A stretch of 64,000 nucleotides of DNA from Pseudomonas sp. S06B 330 (GTDB lineage Bacteria > Pseudomonadota > Gammaproteobacteria > Pseudomonadales > Pseudomonadaceae): positions 4,832,501-4,896,500 of the forward strand of contig NZ_CP088149.1 of the NCBI RefSeq assembly GCF_002845275.2, given 5' to 3'. Numbering within the stretch: the first letter of the stretch is position 1; each line of letters opens with the position of its first letter. This document shows positions 11,903 to 19,050 of the stretch, piece after piece. The notes below the pieces were generated by a model. That model made no database searches and was not told the DNA's origin. It worked only from the letters and a program-made list of their open reading frames with translations. Both the position numbers and the translations under genes were made by a program.

Positions 11903-11926
11903 GCCGACTTAAACGTCGGCTTTTTT
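11903..11926 (+). terminator. Terminator of tRNA-Leu
   Basis: GCCGAC (11903-11908) pairs with GTCGGC (11915-11920) and is followed by six T. An A-run precedes the stem, so it may also serve the convergent sodC transcript. Confidence 0.88.
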
Positions 11927-11937
11927 GTGCCCGCAAT

Positions 11938-12450
11938 TTACTTCACCACCCCACACGCCATCCTCGCCCCACCCCCGCCCAACGCCTGCGGGTGATCACT
12001 GTGGTTATCGCCACCGCCATGCACCATCAACGCATGCCCCTTGAAGTCCTCAACGTTCAGACGTGACGCCAGGACCGGATAGGTCGCCGTACCGTTGTCA
12101 CTGACATAAAGCGCCGGCAGATCGCCTTGGTGCCCGCTGTCATCATAGGGGCCTTTGTGAAGCTGGCTGCTGCCCGGGTCCCAGTGCCCACCCGCAGCCC
12201 CAGCAGGCGTGTTCTTGCCATCCACCATCGCCGCAGCGCAAGAAGGCTTTTCATGCAGGTGAAAGCCATGCACACCGGCTGGCAGGTCCCGCAGGTTCGG
12301 GGTCAACAAGGTGCCGTAGCGATTTTGCTCAAGGGTGATGGTGCCGATGGGCTGGGCGCTGCCATCAGCTTTCACCAGGGCCATTTCGACTGTCTGCGCC
12401 TGGGCGACAACCGACGCGATCCATAACGTGGTGAACCAGAATACTTTCAT
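11938..12450 (-). CDS. sodC: Periplasmic Cu/Zn superoxide dismutase SodC
   Basis: Dismutes superoxide in the periplasm. The 170-aa precursor begins with a signal peptide (MKVFWFTTLWIASVVAQAQ). The copper ligands are in GFHLHEKPSC (about residues 61-70), followed by zinc-site histidines in GGHWDP and LHKGPYDDSGHQGDLP and the C-terminal HGGGDNHSD. The paired cysteines of the structural disulfide (PSC and MACGV) are present. It stands alone on the minus strand. Confidence 0.95.
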   Translation of the reverse strand: MKVFWFTTLWIASVVAQAQTVEMALVKADGSAQPIGTITLEQNRYGTLLTPNLRDLPAGVHGFHLHEKPSCAAAMVDGKNTPAGAAGGHWDPGSSQLHKGPYDDSGHQGDLPALYVSDNGTATYPVLASRLNVEDFKGHALMVHGGGDNHSDHPQALGGGGARMACGVVK

Positions 12451-12595
12451 GAGAGAAACTCCATTGCCTGAAGGGGACCGAAGCGACCCACTTTAGCAAT
12501 GGAGACTGACTTAACCTGCTGGGTTCCATTTCCAGGGTACTCAGTCACACCAAGCCCCTCTCCCCACAACAACTAGCCAGGCAGCACTGCTTGCG

Positions 12596-12690
12596 GTAGC
12601 CGCTGCCGAGGTGCCTGTCGGATGATCGCGGCGGTCAGGTTTTGCGAGCGTTTCACGCCCGATCGCAGCCTCACGGCAGCGGCTACAAGG
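12596..12690. repeat. REP-type palindromic element pair
   Basis: The segment opens with tagccgctgccg (from 12597) and closes with the inverted copy cggcagcggcta (ending about 12687), with diverged sequence between. This is the inverted-pair layout of Pseudomonas REP/BIME elements. A second pair with the same ends is at 14703-14815. Confidence 0.75.
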
Positions 12691-12710
12691 GGCCAGTCAA
12701 ACGCGCAATA

Positions 12711-12740
12711 AAAACCCCCTGCACCATCGGTAGCAGGGGG
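12711..12740 (-). terminator. Terminator of the small lipoprotein gene
   Basis: CCCCCTGC (12715-12722) pairs with GCAGGGGG (12733-12740). On the minus strand it is followed by TTTTTATTG. It lies about 45 nt past the lipoprotein stop. Confidence 0.85.
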
Positions 12741-12783
12741 TCTCGATTAAGCCGAAATCGGACTAATCAGCGCATCACTAAAA

Positions 12784-12975
12784 TTACTGCGGCTGAGGCA
12801 GTTTATCGATAGGACCGCAGCCACCAATAACTTTAGAGATAGAAACCGAAGGGTGGAACAGGTAGTCATAAGAGCAATTCTTTTGCTGGTTATATACCTG
12901 ACCAGTGCAACCGGACAGCAGGGCAACACCAGAAACCATGGCAGTAGCGACGGCTACTTTGAACAGCTTTTTCAT
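12784..12975 (-). CDS. Small predicted lipoprotein, function unknown
   Basis: A 63-aa precursor starting MKKLFKVAVATAMVSGVALLSGC, with a lipobox LSGC giving an acylated cysteine at residue 23. The mature part is only about 40 aa and holds two more cysteines (QKNCSYDY and GGCGPID). The ATG at 12975 follows AAAGGA by 7 nt; the longer in-frame version lacks such a site and begins before it. Alone on its strand with its own terminator. I do not recognise a function. Confidence 0.75.
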   Translation of the reverse strand: MKKLFKVAVATAMVSGVALLSGCTGQVYNQQKNCSYDYLFHPSVSISKVIGGCGPIDKLPQPQ

Positions 12976-13063
12976 ACAAAAATCCTTTAATTTATGAAGC
13001 GCCATCATAATGATGGCGGCGCGATTATACACAAAACCTCCCCCCTACTTGCACCGTCGCCAT

Positions 13064-13094
13064 GGCGCAATCGGACTTAAGCACGGCGCAATCG
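13064..13094 (+). promoter_or_regulatory. Direct repeat upstream of the permease gene (possible operator)
   Basis: GGCGCAATCG occurs at 13064-13073 and again at 13085-13094, 21 bp apart start to start (two helical turns, same face). It lies about 100-130 nt before the permease start. The spacing suits a dimeric regulator binding direct repeats, but the regulator is unknown. Confidence 0.4.
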
Positions 13095-13195
13095 ACAAAC
13101 CCACGCGCTAATACACCTAGGTAATGTGACTTGGCCTTTTTCAACCGTGCATTCAGTCACGCGTCCCAAGATCAAATACAAAGAGAATAAGCACA

Positions 13196-14599
13196 ATGAT
13201 CAGCCTGGGCTCCGAGGATTCGAAAGGTCAGTTGGCGCAGGGTTTCAAGCCGCGTCACGTCACCATGCTTTCAATTGCCGGCATCATCGGTGCCGGGTTG
13301 TTCGTCGGCTCCGGGCATGCCATTGCCGCCGCCGGTCCTGCGGCAATATTGGCCTACTTCTTGTCCGGCCTGCTGGTCATTCTGGTGATGCGCATGCTCG
13401 GCGAGATGGCCGTGGCCAACCCTGACACCGGGTCGTTCTCCACCTATGCCGATCAAGCGATCGGACCCTGGGCGGGCTTTACCATCGGCTGGATGTACTG
13501 GTGGTTCTGGGTGCTGGTCATTCCTATCGAGGCCCTCGCCGCCGGGCATGTTCTGAACACCTGGTTTCCCCAGGTGGAGGCCTGGTTGTTTGCCCTGCTA
13601 TCGATCATTGCCCTGGCAGCGACCAACCTGTTCAGTGTTGCCAAGTACGGCGAGTTCGAATTCTGGTTCGCCATGTTCAAGGTGGTGGCGATTATCGCGT
13701 TCATCAGCTTGGGGGCTGCGGTGCTGGCTGGCTGGGTGCCGGAGCGGGAAGTAAGCGGCTTCAGTCACTTGCTCGCTGAGCATGGCGGCTTCGCACCCAA
13801 TGGTGCTTCGGCCGTGGTCGGCGCGTTCATCACGGTGATGTTCAGCTTTATCGGCATCGAGGCAGTCACCATCGCCGCCGCCGAGTCGCAAAGCCCGGCG
13901 AAGAACATCGCCAAGGCCACTCGCTCAGTGATCTGGCGGATCGGCGTGTTCTACCTGCTGTCGATTGCCGTGATCATTTCCATCGTGCCCTGGAACGACC
14001 CGCAACTGGCCTCGGTGGGCTCATACCAGCGAGCGCTGGAGCTGATGAACATCCCTCACGCCAAGTTCATGATGGATGTAGTGGTACTGGTCGCCGTTGC
14101 CAGTTGCATGAACTCGTCGATCTACATCGCTTCACGCATGCTCTACTCACTGGGCAAGCGCGGCGAGGCACCCCGGCAGATCAAAGTGACCTCGAAGGTG
14201 GGTGTACCCAGGGCGGCTGTTTTCGCCAGCACCGTGCTGGGTGCGCTGATCACCATCGTCAGTTACTTCGCACCGCCTAGCCTGTTTCAATTCCTGCTCG
14301 CCAGTTCAGGCGCCATTGCCTTGCTGGTGTACCTGGTCATCGCTATCTCGCAGTTGCGCATGCGCAAGAGGCTGCTGCAGCAAAACGTCCAGCTCAACTT
14401 CCATATGTGGCTGTTCCCCTGGCTTACCTATGCGGTGATTGCCTTTATCGTCGCAGCGCTCGGGGTCATGTTGGTGACGCCCGAACACCGGGTCGAAGTG
14501 ACGACCACCATTGGTCTGGCACTGATCATTTCATTACTAGGGATTGTGCTGACCCGCCAACACGGGCAACCGGCACGGGTCAGTTCCACGGTTCAGTGA
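13196..14599 (+). CDS. gabP: Amino-acid permease, GabP-like (GABA)
   Basis: APC-superfamily proton symporter of 467 aa with twelve predicted spans. The consensus amphipathic motif is in HVTMLSIAGIIGAGLFVGSGHAIAAAGPA (about residues 21-49), and ESQSPAKNIAKATRSVIWRI lies after span 6. Overall sequence is closest in my recognition to 4-aminobutyrate permeases, but related permeases for other amino acids share these motifs, so the substrate is inferred. The ATG at 13196 begins MISLGSEDSKGQLAQGFKPRH. No catabolic gene adjoins it. Confidence 0.85.
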   Translation: MISLGSEDSKGQLAQGFKPRHVTMLSIAGIIGAGLFVGSGHAIAAAGPAAILAYFLSGLLVILVMRMLGEMAVANPDTGSFSTYADQAIGPWAGFTIGWMYWWFWVLVIPIEALAAGHVLNTWFPQVEAWLFALLSIIALAATNLFSVAKYGEFEFWFAMFKVVAIIAFISLGAAVLAGWVPEREVSGFSHLLAEHGGFAPNGASAVVGAFITVMFSFIGIEAVTIAAAESQSPAKNIAKATRSVIWRIGVFYLLSIAVIISIVPWNDPQLASVGSYQRALELMNIPHAKFMMDVVVLVAVASCMNSSIYIASRMLYSLGKRGEAPRQIKVTSKVGVPRAAVFASTVLGALITIVSYFAPPSLFQFLLASSGAIALLVYLVIAISQLRMRKRLLQQNVQLNFHMWLFPWLTYAVIAFIVAALGVMLVTPEHRVEVTTTIGLALIISLLGIVLTRQHGQPARVSSTVQ

Positions 14600-14702
14600 G
14601 CCTTTAACAGGTTCAAACATGAGGCAACTGGTGGGTCACGCAGTGAATACCTCCCCCACCCGCGGCAATGGTATCGATGTTGAGCTGTACCACCTGCTTG
14701 TA

Positions 14703-14815
14703 GCCGCTGCCGTAAGGCTGCGATCGGCCGCGAAGGGGCCGTAGACCCTAATGATCTGCCTGAAGTGCGACTGCTACGCAGTCGATCGCAGCCTCGTACC
14801 TCGGCAGCGGCTACA
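14703..14815. repeat. REP-type palindromic element pair
   Basis: The unit begins tagccgctgccg (14703-14714) and ends cggcagcggctac (about 14803-14815) in inverted orientation. Internal ggctgcgatcgg and cgatcgcagcc also face each other. It is the same family as 12596-12690. Confidence 0.75.
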
Positions 14816-14937
14816 AAGCATCGACACACCTGTAGGTAACGGATACAGAAGTTTCGCTATTTCGTGTAGTCCTTTTCCCAAGCATAATCCCCGGGCACTT
14901 CAGCTGTTGCGTCTGCGTCGGTAGCTGCCTAGTCTTG

Positions 14938-15131
14938 AACGGTCGTTGCCAATTCAACGACCGGTTTTGACAGACCGCCATTGATACAGTCGCACGGTTT
15001 TATGGTAGCTGTGCGTGGGGCACACTCGTGTGCGCCGGTTCCTGTATCACCGGTCTGTCAACCCGCGTACAGCTGCCACCCTCCTGTTTGACAGCAGATT
15101 TGTGGCGGCTCCACCGATACAGGAGTTGACC
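14938..15131 (+). promoter_or_regulatory. Candidate structured leader RNA / translational switch upstream of the DUF6124 gene
   Basis: Several helices can be drawn by eye. A hairpin GGTCGTTG/CAACGACC (14941-14948 with 14955-14962) is followed by TTTT. A 12-bp helix 15004-15015 with 15066-15077 encloses a hairpin GCACA/TGTGC (15020-15024 with 15029-15033) and a hairpin CCGGT/ACCGG (15035-15039 with 15049-15053). Competing with these, 14968-14977 pairs with 15051-15060 and 14982-14989 pairs with 15042-15049 (18 bp in total). CCTGTATC (15041-15048) can also pair with GATACAGG (15116-15123), and CTCCTGT (15081-15087) with ACAGGAG (15119-15125), the Shine-Dalgarno. I do not recognise it as a named RNA family. 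Confidence 0.55.
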
Positions 15132-15368
15132 ATGCTAAAAATCGTCCCCGATCCCCCGCTTCTCCCCACCGATTCCCCACACTTCCTGGAAGACACCCTT
15201 GTCTATGCCTCCGAGCATCTGACCTGCGCCCTGGCCGTAACCCAACAGGCGGCGTTGCTTCACCCTGATGCCCATGGACAAGCACTGGTACGTACGGCAC
15301 TGCATGAAATCGAGGCAGCGCGCCGGCGTGTTGAGCAGGCGTTGACTTGCGTTCAGGTCCGTAGCTGA
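15132..15368 (+). CDS. DUF6124-type small protein
   Basis: A 78-aa protein starting MLKIVPDPPLLPTDSP. It is mostly helical (LEDTLVYASEHLTCALAVTQQAALL...) and resembles small Pseudomonas proteins annotated as DUF6124. Function is unknown. The ATG at 15132 follows AGGAG by 6 nt; the longer in-frame reading passes through the structured leader and is rejected. It is followed 18 nt later by a DUF3077-type gene, a pairing I have seen repeatedly in this genus. Confidence 0.75.
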   Translation: MLKIVPDPPLLPTDSPHFLEDTLVYASEHLTCALAVTQQAALLHPDAHGQALVRTALHEIEAARRRVEQALTCVQVRS

Positions 15369-15386
15369 TGCACTGAGGATCACTTC

Positions 15387-15623
15387 ATGACCAGGGAAAC
15401 GCCAGGCGCAGTTACCTTCGCCCACCATCAGTTGTTTCGCATCAACCCGGGCATCGCCTGTGAACACGCACTGGAACAGGCTTCACTGCTCATGGCCTGC
15501 GTAAACAAGCTGACCTCACTGGGTGCTACCGATGAAGACCAGACCCTGGTGTGGGCTGCGCACTTTCTAGGCGAGATGGCCAAGGCGATTGTTGATGATG
15601 TGAGCTTGGGACTGGCTCACTAG
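15387..15623 (+). CDS. DUF3077-type small protein
   Basis: A 78-aa protein with the conserved pattern LFRINPGIACEHALEQASLLMACVNKL...WAAHFLGEMAKAIVDD, matching Pseudomonas proteins annotated as DUF3077. Function is unknown. It is predicted to be soluble and helical. The ATG at 15387 is preceded by an AGGA. It is probably co-transcribed with the DUF6124 gene behind the structured leader. Confidence 0.78.
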   Translation: MTRETPGAVTFAHHQLFRINPGIACEHALEQASLLMACVNKLTSLGATDEDQTLVWAAHFLGEMAKAIVDDVSLGLAH

Positions 15624-15633
15624 TACTTGCTAC

Positions 15634-15682
15634 CTGGCCCGAAGATACTCCGGGCCAGTGGTGCTCATACCTCAGCACCACT
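15634..15682 (+). other. Two abutting perfect hairpins after the DUF3077 gene
   Basis: CTGGCCCG (15634-15641) pairs with CGGGCCAG (15651-15658). AGTGGTGCT (15657-15665) pairs with AGCACCACT (15674-15682). The second stem starts on the last two bases of the first. Neither has a T-run, so they are not standard terminators; they may protect the 3' end. Confidence 0.5.
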
Positions 15683-15843
15683 CAAGACAAGGCACCAATC
15701 AGCAGCAGTGCCAGGGCACGATGAGAACAGTAAGACTCATGGCAGGATCCGGGTGGCCGGTTTACAGACGGCAATTGGACCTCTACGCACCGCTTGGCAG
15801 TGTAGGATTGCTGTCACCGCCCCCCCCCTGAGCGAGCCACTCT

Positions 15844-16323
15844 ATGCAGCTGACTCATCGCCCCGTCCAGGCCAAGGACATCGCCACTATCTGCTGTTTC
15901 CCTCAAGGTCCCGAGGAACTGTTCTATATGTTTCCCAAGGCCGAGTACCCGCTGACACCGACACAACTGCACGACGCCATCACTCAGCGCGCCGGTTCAA
16001 CCGTGGTGGAGGGCGACGGCGCAGTACTGGCCTTTGCCAATTTCTATAAGGCCGAACACAACGGTATCTGTGCATTGGGCAATGTCGTGGTGGCCCCAGC
16101 TGCCCGCGGCCACGGCGTAGCGCGCTATCTGGTGCAATCGATGATCGACCTGGCGCGTACGCAATTCAATGCCCGCGAAGTCTGGGTGTCCTGCTTCAAC
16201 CACAACACCGCCGGGTTGTTGCTGTATCCACAGCTGGGTTTTACCCCCTTCGCCACTGAAGAACGCCAGGGACCGGGTAATACCCGGGTGGCATTGGTGC
16301 AGATGAAGCAGGCATTGCGCTGA
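15844..16323 (+). CDS. GNAT-family N-acetyltransferase
   Basis: A 159-aa acetyl-CoA-dependent acyltransferase. The CoA-binding motif is GNVVVAPAARGHGVARYLVQSMIDLA (about residues 79-104), followed by the C-terminal VSCFNHNTAGLLLYPQLGFTPF typical of GNAT enzymes. The substrate cannot be told. The ATG at 15844 has only a weak GAGCGAG-like site upstream, and a run of nine C (15820-15828) lies just before it. Confidence 0.8.
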   Translation: MQLTHRPVQAKDIATICCFPQGPEELFYMFPKAEYPLTPTQLHDAITQRAGSTVVEGDGAVLAFANFYKAEHNGICALGNVVVAPAARGHGVARYLVQSMIDLARTQFNAREVWVSCFNHNTAGLLLYPQLGFTPFATEERQGPGNTRVALVQMKQALR

Positions 16324-16396
16324 ATCGATGAACTGCGACGAACCTTGAGCACGCGGCGGCGTCCGATCTTGTGCATCCGCCGCTCGAGGTTCACCT

Positions 16397-17287
16397 GTGA
16401 AAGACGCTATCACCCGCAAGTATCGCCTGATCGTCAAAACCCTAGGCTACGTCGGCTGGTCGCTGTTCTGGCTGCTGATCTGGGACGTCTTGGTGACCAT
16501 CGACTTCATGCTGTTCTTCAACAGCAAGTTCACCCTGCCGCTGATGCCCTTGACCCTGCTGGGTTCAGCGCTGGTGGTGCTGGTCAGCTTTCGCAACAGC
16601 AGCGCCTATAGCCGTTGGTGGGAAGCGCGGACCTTATGGGGTGGGTTGGTTAACAGTTCACGCAGCTTTGCCCGCCAGGTTCTGACCCTGATCGACGACC
16701 AAAGTGACGGCGTCAATCCGATCAAGGCAACGCTGTTACGCCGCCATGTTGCCTATGTCAATTGCCTGGCCGCGCATCTGCGCGGTGAACCGTGCCCGGA
16801 TGAGCTGATGGCCTTCATCCCGCCCGATGAATTTGACCGCCGTAGCCGCTCGAACAATTTTGCCAACGACATCCTCACCGGATCGGCAACGTTGCTGGCA
16901 CGTGAATACAAGGCTGGGCGCCTGGACAGCATTCGCTTGGCGCGGCTGGAATCGACCCTGGTTGACCTATCCAACAGCCAGGGCGGCATGGAACGTATCG
17001 CGAATACGCCGCTGCCCTACCCTTACGTGTATTTCCCGCGGTTGTTCATCTCACTGTTCTGCCTGATCGTGCCAATCGGCCTGGTTGAGTCCTTGGGCTG
17101 GTTCACCCCGCTGGCCTCGACAGTGGTGGGCTTTATGCTGCTGGCCATCGAACGCATCGGCACGGATCTGCAAAGCCCGTTTCGCGTCAGCGAGCATCAG
17201 ATCCAGATGGACAACATCTGCGAAACCATCGAGCGCAATCTGGAGTCGATGCAGCGCGATGCGCAGTGTGGGGAATTGATTGGCTAA
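16397..17287 (+). CDS. Bestrophin-like (YneE family) membrane protein
   Basis: A 296-aa inner-membrane protein of the bestrophin family, possible anion or cation channels. Membrane segments are visible at about 17-60 (WSLFWLLIWDVLVTIDFMLFF; LPLMPLTLLGSALVVLVSF). The family pattern FRNSSAYSRWWEARTLWGGLVNSSRS follows, and two further spans lie around residues 215-255 (FISLFCLIVPIGLVESLGWF). The start is GTG at 16397. It is convergent with the NrsF gene. Confidence 0.8.
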   Translation: MKDAITRKYRLIVKTLGYVGWSLFWLLIWDVLVTIDFMLFFNSKFTLPLMPLTLLGSALVVLVSFRNSSAYSRWWEARTLWGGLVNSSRSFARQVLTLIDDQSDGVNPIKATLLRRHVAYVNCLAAHLRGEPCPDELMAFIPPDEFDRRSRSNNFANDILTGSATLLAREYKAGRLDSIRLARLESTLVDLSNSQGGMERIANTPLPYPYVYFPRLFISLFCLIVPIGLVESLGWFTPLASTVVGFMLLAIERIGTDLQSPFRVSEHQIQMDNICETIERNLESMQRDAQCGELIG

Positions 17288-17317
17288 TGCAGGTGCAGGT
17301 GCCCGCTCCCACATCAA

Positions 17318-17959
17318 TCACCAGCGCAACCAGCGCGGTCCGAGCACGGCACCCATCAGGGTCGGAATAGCCATACCCAGCACATACCAGACACCCCAGA
17401 ACGGCACCTCCATCTCCGGGCAATGCAGGCAGTAAGCCAAGGTCGCCGTGGAACTGGCCAACAGGCCGGTCACCCCGCCCGCCAGACGCAAGCGTGTCGG
17501 GGCAAGCTCACGCATCGCCCGCAACAGCGCGAAAAATCCCGGTATCGACAACAAGACAATATTGAACGCACAGGTGCGCCAGGTGCGGCCGAACATCAAG
17601 CTCACTTGCTGATCCTCCGGCACTGCGCTCAGCACCAGCAGCGTCGCCGCCCAGACGCCAAGTACCGGCACGCCAATGCCACCCCAGCGTATGCCCACTT
17701 CAAGCCCTGGCCGCGCCAGGCGAATGAATACCAGCAGCGCCGCGACCATCAGCGCTGCCGGCAAGGCAAGCTTGGCCCAGAACAACGGGGTGGCTGCCAC
17801 CTCGACAATGTCGGCACGCACGCCGAACAGCACCACCGTCAGCAGGCACGCGCCCACAATGGCGACCAGCATGGCGAGGCTCAAACGACGAGCAAACTGC
17901 CGCCGATCAACCGGCTCGATGCCAGTGGCAAGCAGGGAAATCAAGTCGTCAGTTTTCAT
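17318..17959 (-). CDS. NrsF/DUF1109-family anti-sigma factor
   Basis: A 213-aa protein with a short cytoplasmic N terminus (MKTDDLISLLATGIEPVDRRQFARR) and six predicted membrane spans. This is the architecture of DUF1109 proteins such as NrsF, the negative regulator of the ECF factor SigF in Caulobacter. A CLHCPEM motif near residue 177 offers two cysteines that could sense metal or redox state. Its ATG overlaps the sigma-factor stop by 4 nt, so the pair is translated together. Confidence 0.85.
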   Translation of the reverse strand: MKTDDLISLLATGIEPVDRRQFARRLSLAMLVAIVGACLLTVVLFGVRADIVEVAATPLFWAKLALPAALMVAALLVFIRLARPGLEVGIRWGGIGVPVLGVWAATLLVLSAVPEDQQVSLMFGRTWRTCAFNIVLLSIPGFFALLRAMRELAPTRLRLAGGVTGLLASSTATLAYCLHCPEMEVPFWGVWYVLGMAIPTLMGAVLGPRWLRW

Positions 17960-18528
17960 TGTGCCCCTCGAATCATCGCGGCGATTGCCTTGAGCCCCCG
18001 ATGAATGCCGACTTTCACCGCGGAGCCGGACAGCCCGGTTAACTGGGCTGTTTCTTCAACCGACAAGCCTTGCAGCTTGACATGCATGATCGGCAATCGT
18101 TGCTTGTCCGGCAGTTGTTGAAGCAGTTTACCCAGGTCTCGTTGAGCATGAGCGGGCTCCAACTGCTCTTGGGCAAACAACGCGTCGGCGTCATCCAGTG
18201 AATCGTTCAAGACCTCCCGGCGACTCTGACCACGCCAATAATCGGCCAACTTATAGCGGGCGATGGCTTGCACCCAAGCGGTCAGCGGTTGATCACGCTG
18301 GTAGGTTTGACGGGCATTGTGCACGGCCAGAAGCACTTCCTGAAGCAGGTCCTCAAGGTCATCAGCGTGAGCATACAGCCGTTTGCGCAGAAAGTTACGC
18401 AAATGCCCGCTCAGTTGCTGCAAAAACTGCCGATAGGCGTCTGCATTGCCCTCCAGCCCGGACAATAACAAGCCTTGCAGCGCGGCCTCACGCATGCGCA
18501 TCAGTTCACTCTGAGTAGTTCGTTCCAT
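17956..18528 (-). CDS. ECF-type RNA polymerase sigma factor (SigF-like)
   Basis: Up to 190 aa with region 2 (LRKRLYAHADDLEDLLQEVLLAVHNARQTY...AWVQAIARYKLADYWR) and region 4 (LPIMHVKLQGLSVEETAQLTGLSGSAVKVGIHRGLKAI). Coupled to the NrsF-type gene and divergent from the bufferin operon, it is the likely regulator of both. The longest reading starts at 18528 (MERTTQSEL). However, a promoter matching the bufA promoter lies across this start, so the autoregulated transcript should use ATG 18501 (MRMREAALQ) or 18495. Confidence 0.88.
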   Translation of the reverse strand: MERTTQSELMRMREAALQGLLLSGLEGNADAYRQFLQQLSGHLRNFLRKRLYAHADDLEDLLQEVLLAVHNARQTYQRDQPLTAWVQAIARYKLADYWRGQSRREVLNDSLDDADALFAQEQLEPAHAQRDLGKLLQQLPDKQRLPIMHVKLQGLSVEETAQLTGLSGSAVKVGIHRGLKAIAAMIRGAQ

Positions 18529-18544
18529 CCAAGGCTCTGGTTAC
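18517..18544 (-). promoter_or_regulatory. Putative autoregulatory ECF promoter of the sigma gene
   Basis: On the minus strand GTAACC (18544-18539), a 16-nt spacer and CGAACT (18522-18517). These elements and the spacing are identical to the promoter in front of bufA. The -10 lies inside the apparent first codons of the sigma gene, so transcription would begin near 18510. Confidence 0.7.
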
Positions 18545-18652
18545 AGGGGCGATAGGAAAGTGTCTGGAACACAGACAGTGCTGCTGGAAACCATAGCGGT
18601 TTTCGCTGCGCTCCGAACAGGGAGAAAAGTGCGGAAAAATTTCTACCCTGCT

Positions 18653-18680
18653 GTAACCCATTGGTGAAACCCGGCGAACT
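18653..18680 (+). promoter_or_regulatory. Putative ECF promoter of the bufferin operon
   Basis: GTAACC (18653-18658), a 16-nt spacer, and CGAACT (18675-18680), 57 nt before the bufA start. It resembles the GTAACC-N16-CGAA type described for Caulobacter SigF and is matched exactly by the motif facing the sigma gene. Confidence 0.75.
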
Positions 18681-18737
18681 ACATCACGAGCCGCAAGCAA
18701 AGTTGCCCGGCCACCTCACCTTCTGGAGTCTGACAAC

Positions 18738-19019
18738 ATGAAAACGTTCGCCGCCACCGCTGCTGCCCTCGCCTTCGCTTCGATCGCCGGTACTGCTGTT
18801 GCTGCTTCCTCCTCCGACGCCCCGACACCAGCCATGGAGAAATGCTACGGCGTGGCCATGGCCGGCAAAAATGACTGCAAAGCCGGGGCCGGCACCAGCT
18901 GCGCCGGAACCTCGAAAATGGACTACCAGGCCAATGCCTGGAAAAACGTCCCTGCCGGTACCTGCACTTCGATCAAGACACCCAACGGCATGGGCTCGCT
19001 GACGCCAAAACAGTCCTGA
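18738..19019 (+). CDS. bufA: Bufferin precursor peptide BufA1 (DUF2282)
   Basis: A 93-aa precursor with a signal peptide ([23 protein letters not shown]) and a core with four cysteines in [25 protein letters not shown] and GTCTSIK. DUF2282 proteins of this kind are bufferins, peptides whose cysteines are modified and which bind copper in the periplasm. The following gene encodes the expected DUF692 modifying enzyme. The gene lies behind an ECF promoter shared with the adjacent sigma factor. The RBS is CTGGAG before ATG 18738. Confidence 0.9.
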   Translation: MKTFAATAAALAFASIAGTAVAASSSDAPTPAMEKCYGVAMAGKNDCKAGAGTSCAGTSKMDYQANAWKNVPAGTCTSIKTPNGMGSLTPKQS

Positions 19020-19050
19020 TCCACAGCAACCCGCAAAAGGCGAAGCGACC

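Larger units (their letters stand above)
12451..12783. other. Intergenic region between sodC and a small lipoprotein gene
   Basis: There is no gene here. It holds the sodC promoter area, one REP-type repeat pair (12596-12690) and the terminator of the lipoprotein gene (12711-12740). Confidence 0.6.
14600..15131. other. Intergenic region with REP pair and structured leader
   Basis: Non-coding. The left part holds the REP pair at 14703-14815. The right part (14938-15131) is the structured leader of the DUF6124 gene. Nothing else recognisable lies between 14816 and 14937. Confidence 0.6.
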
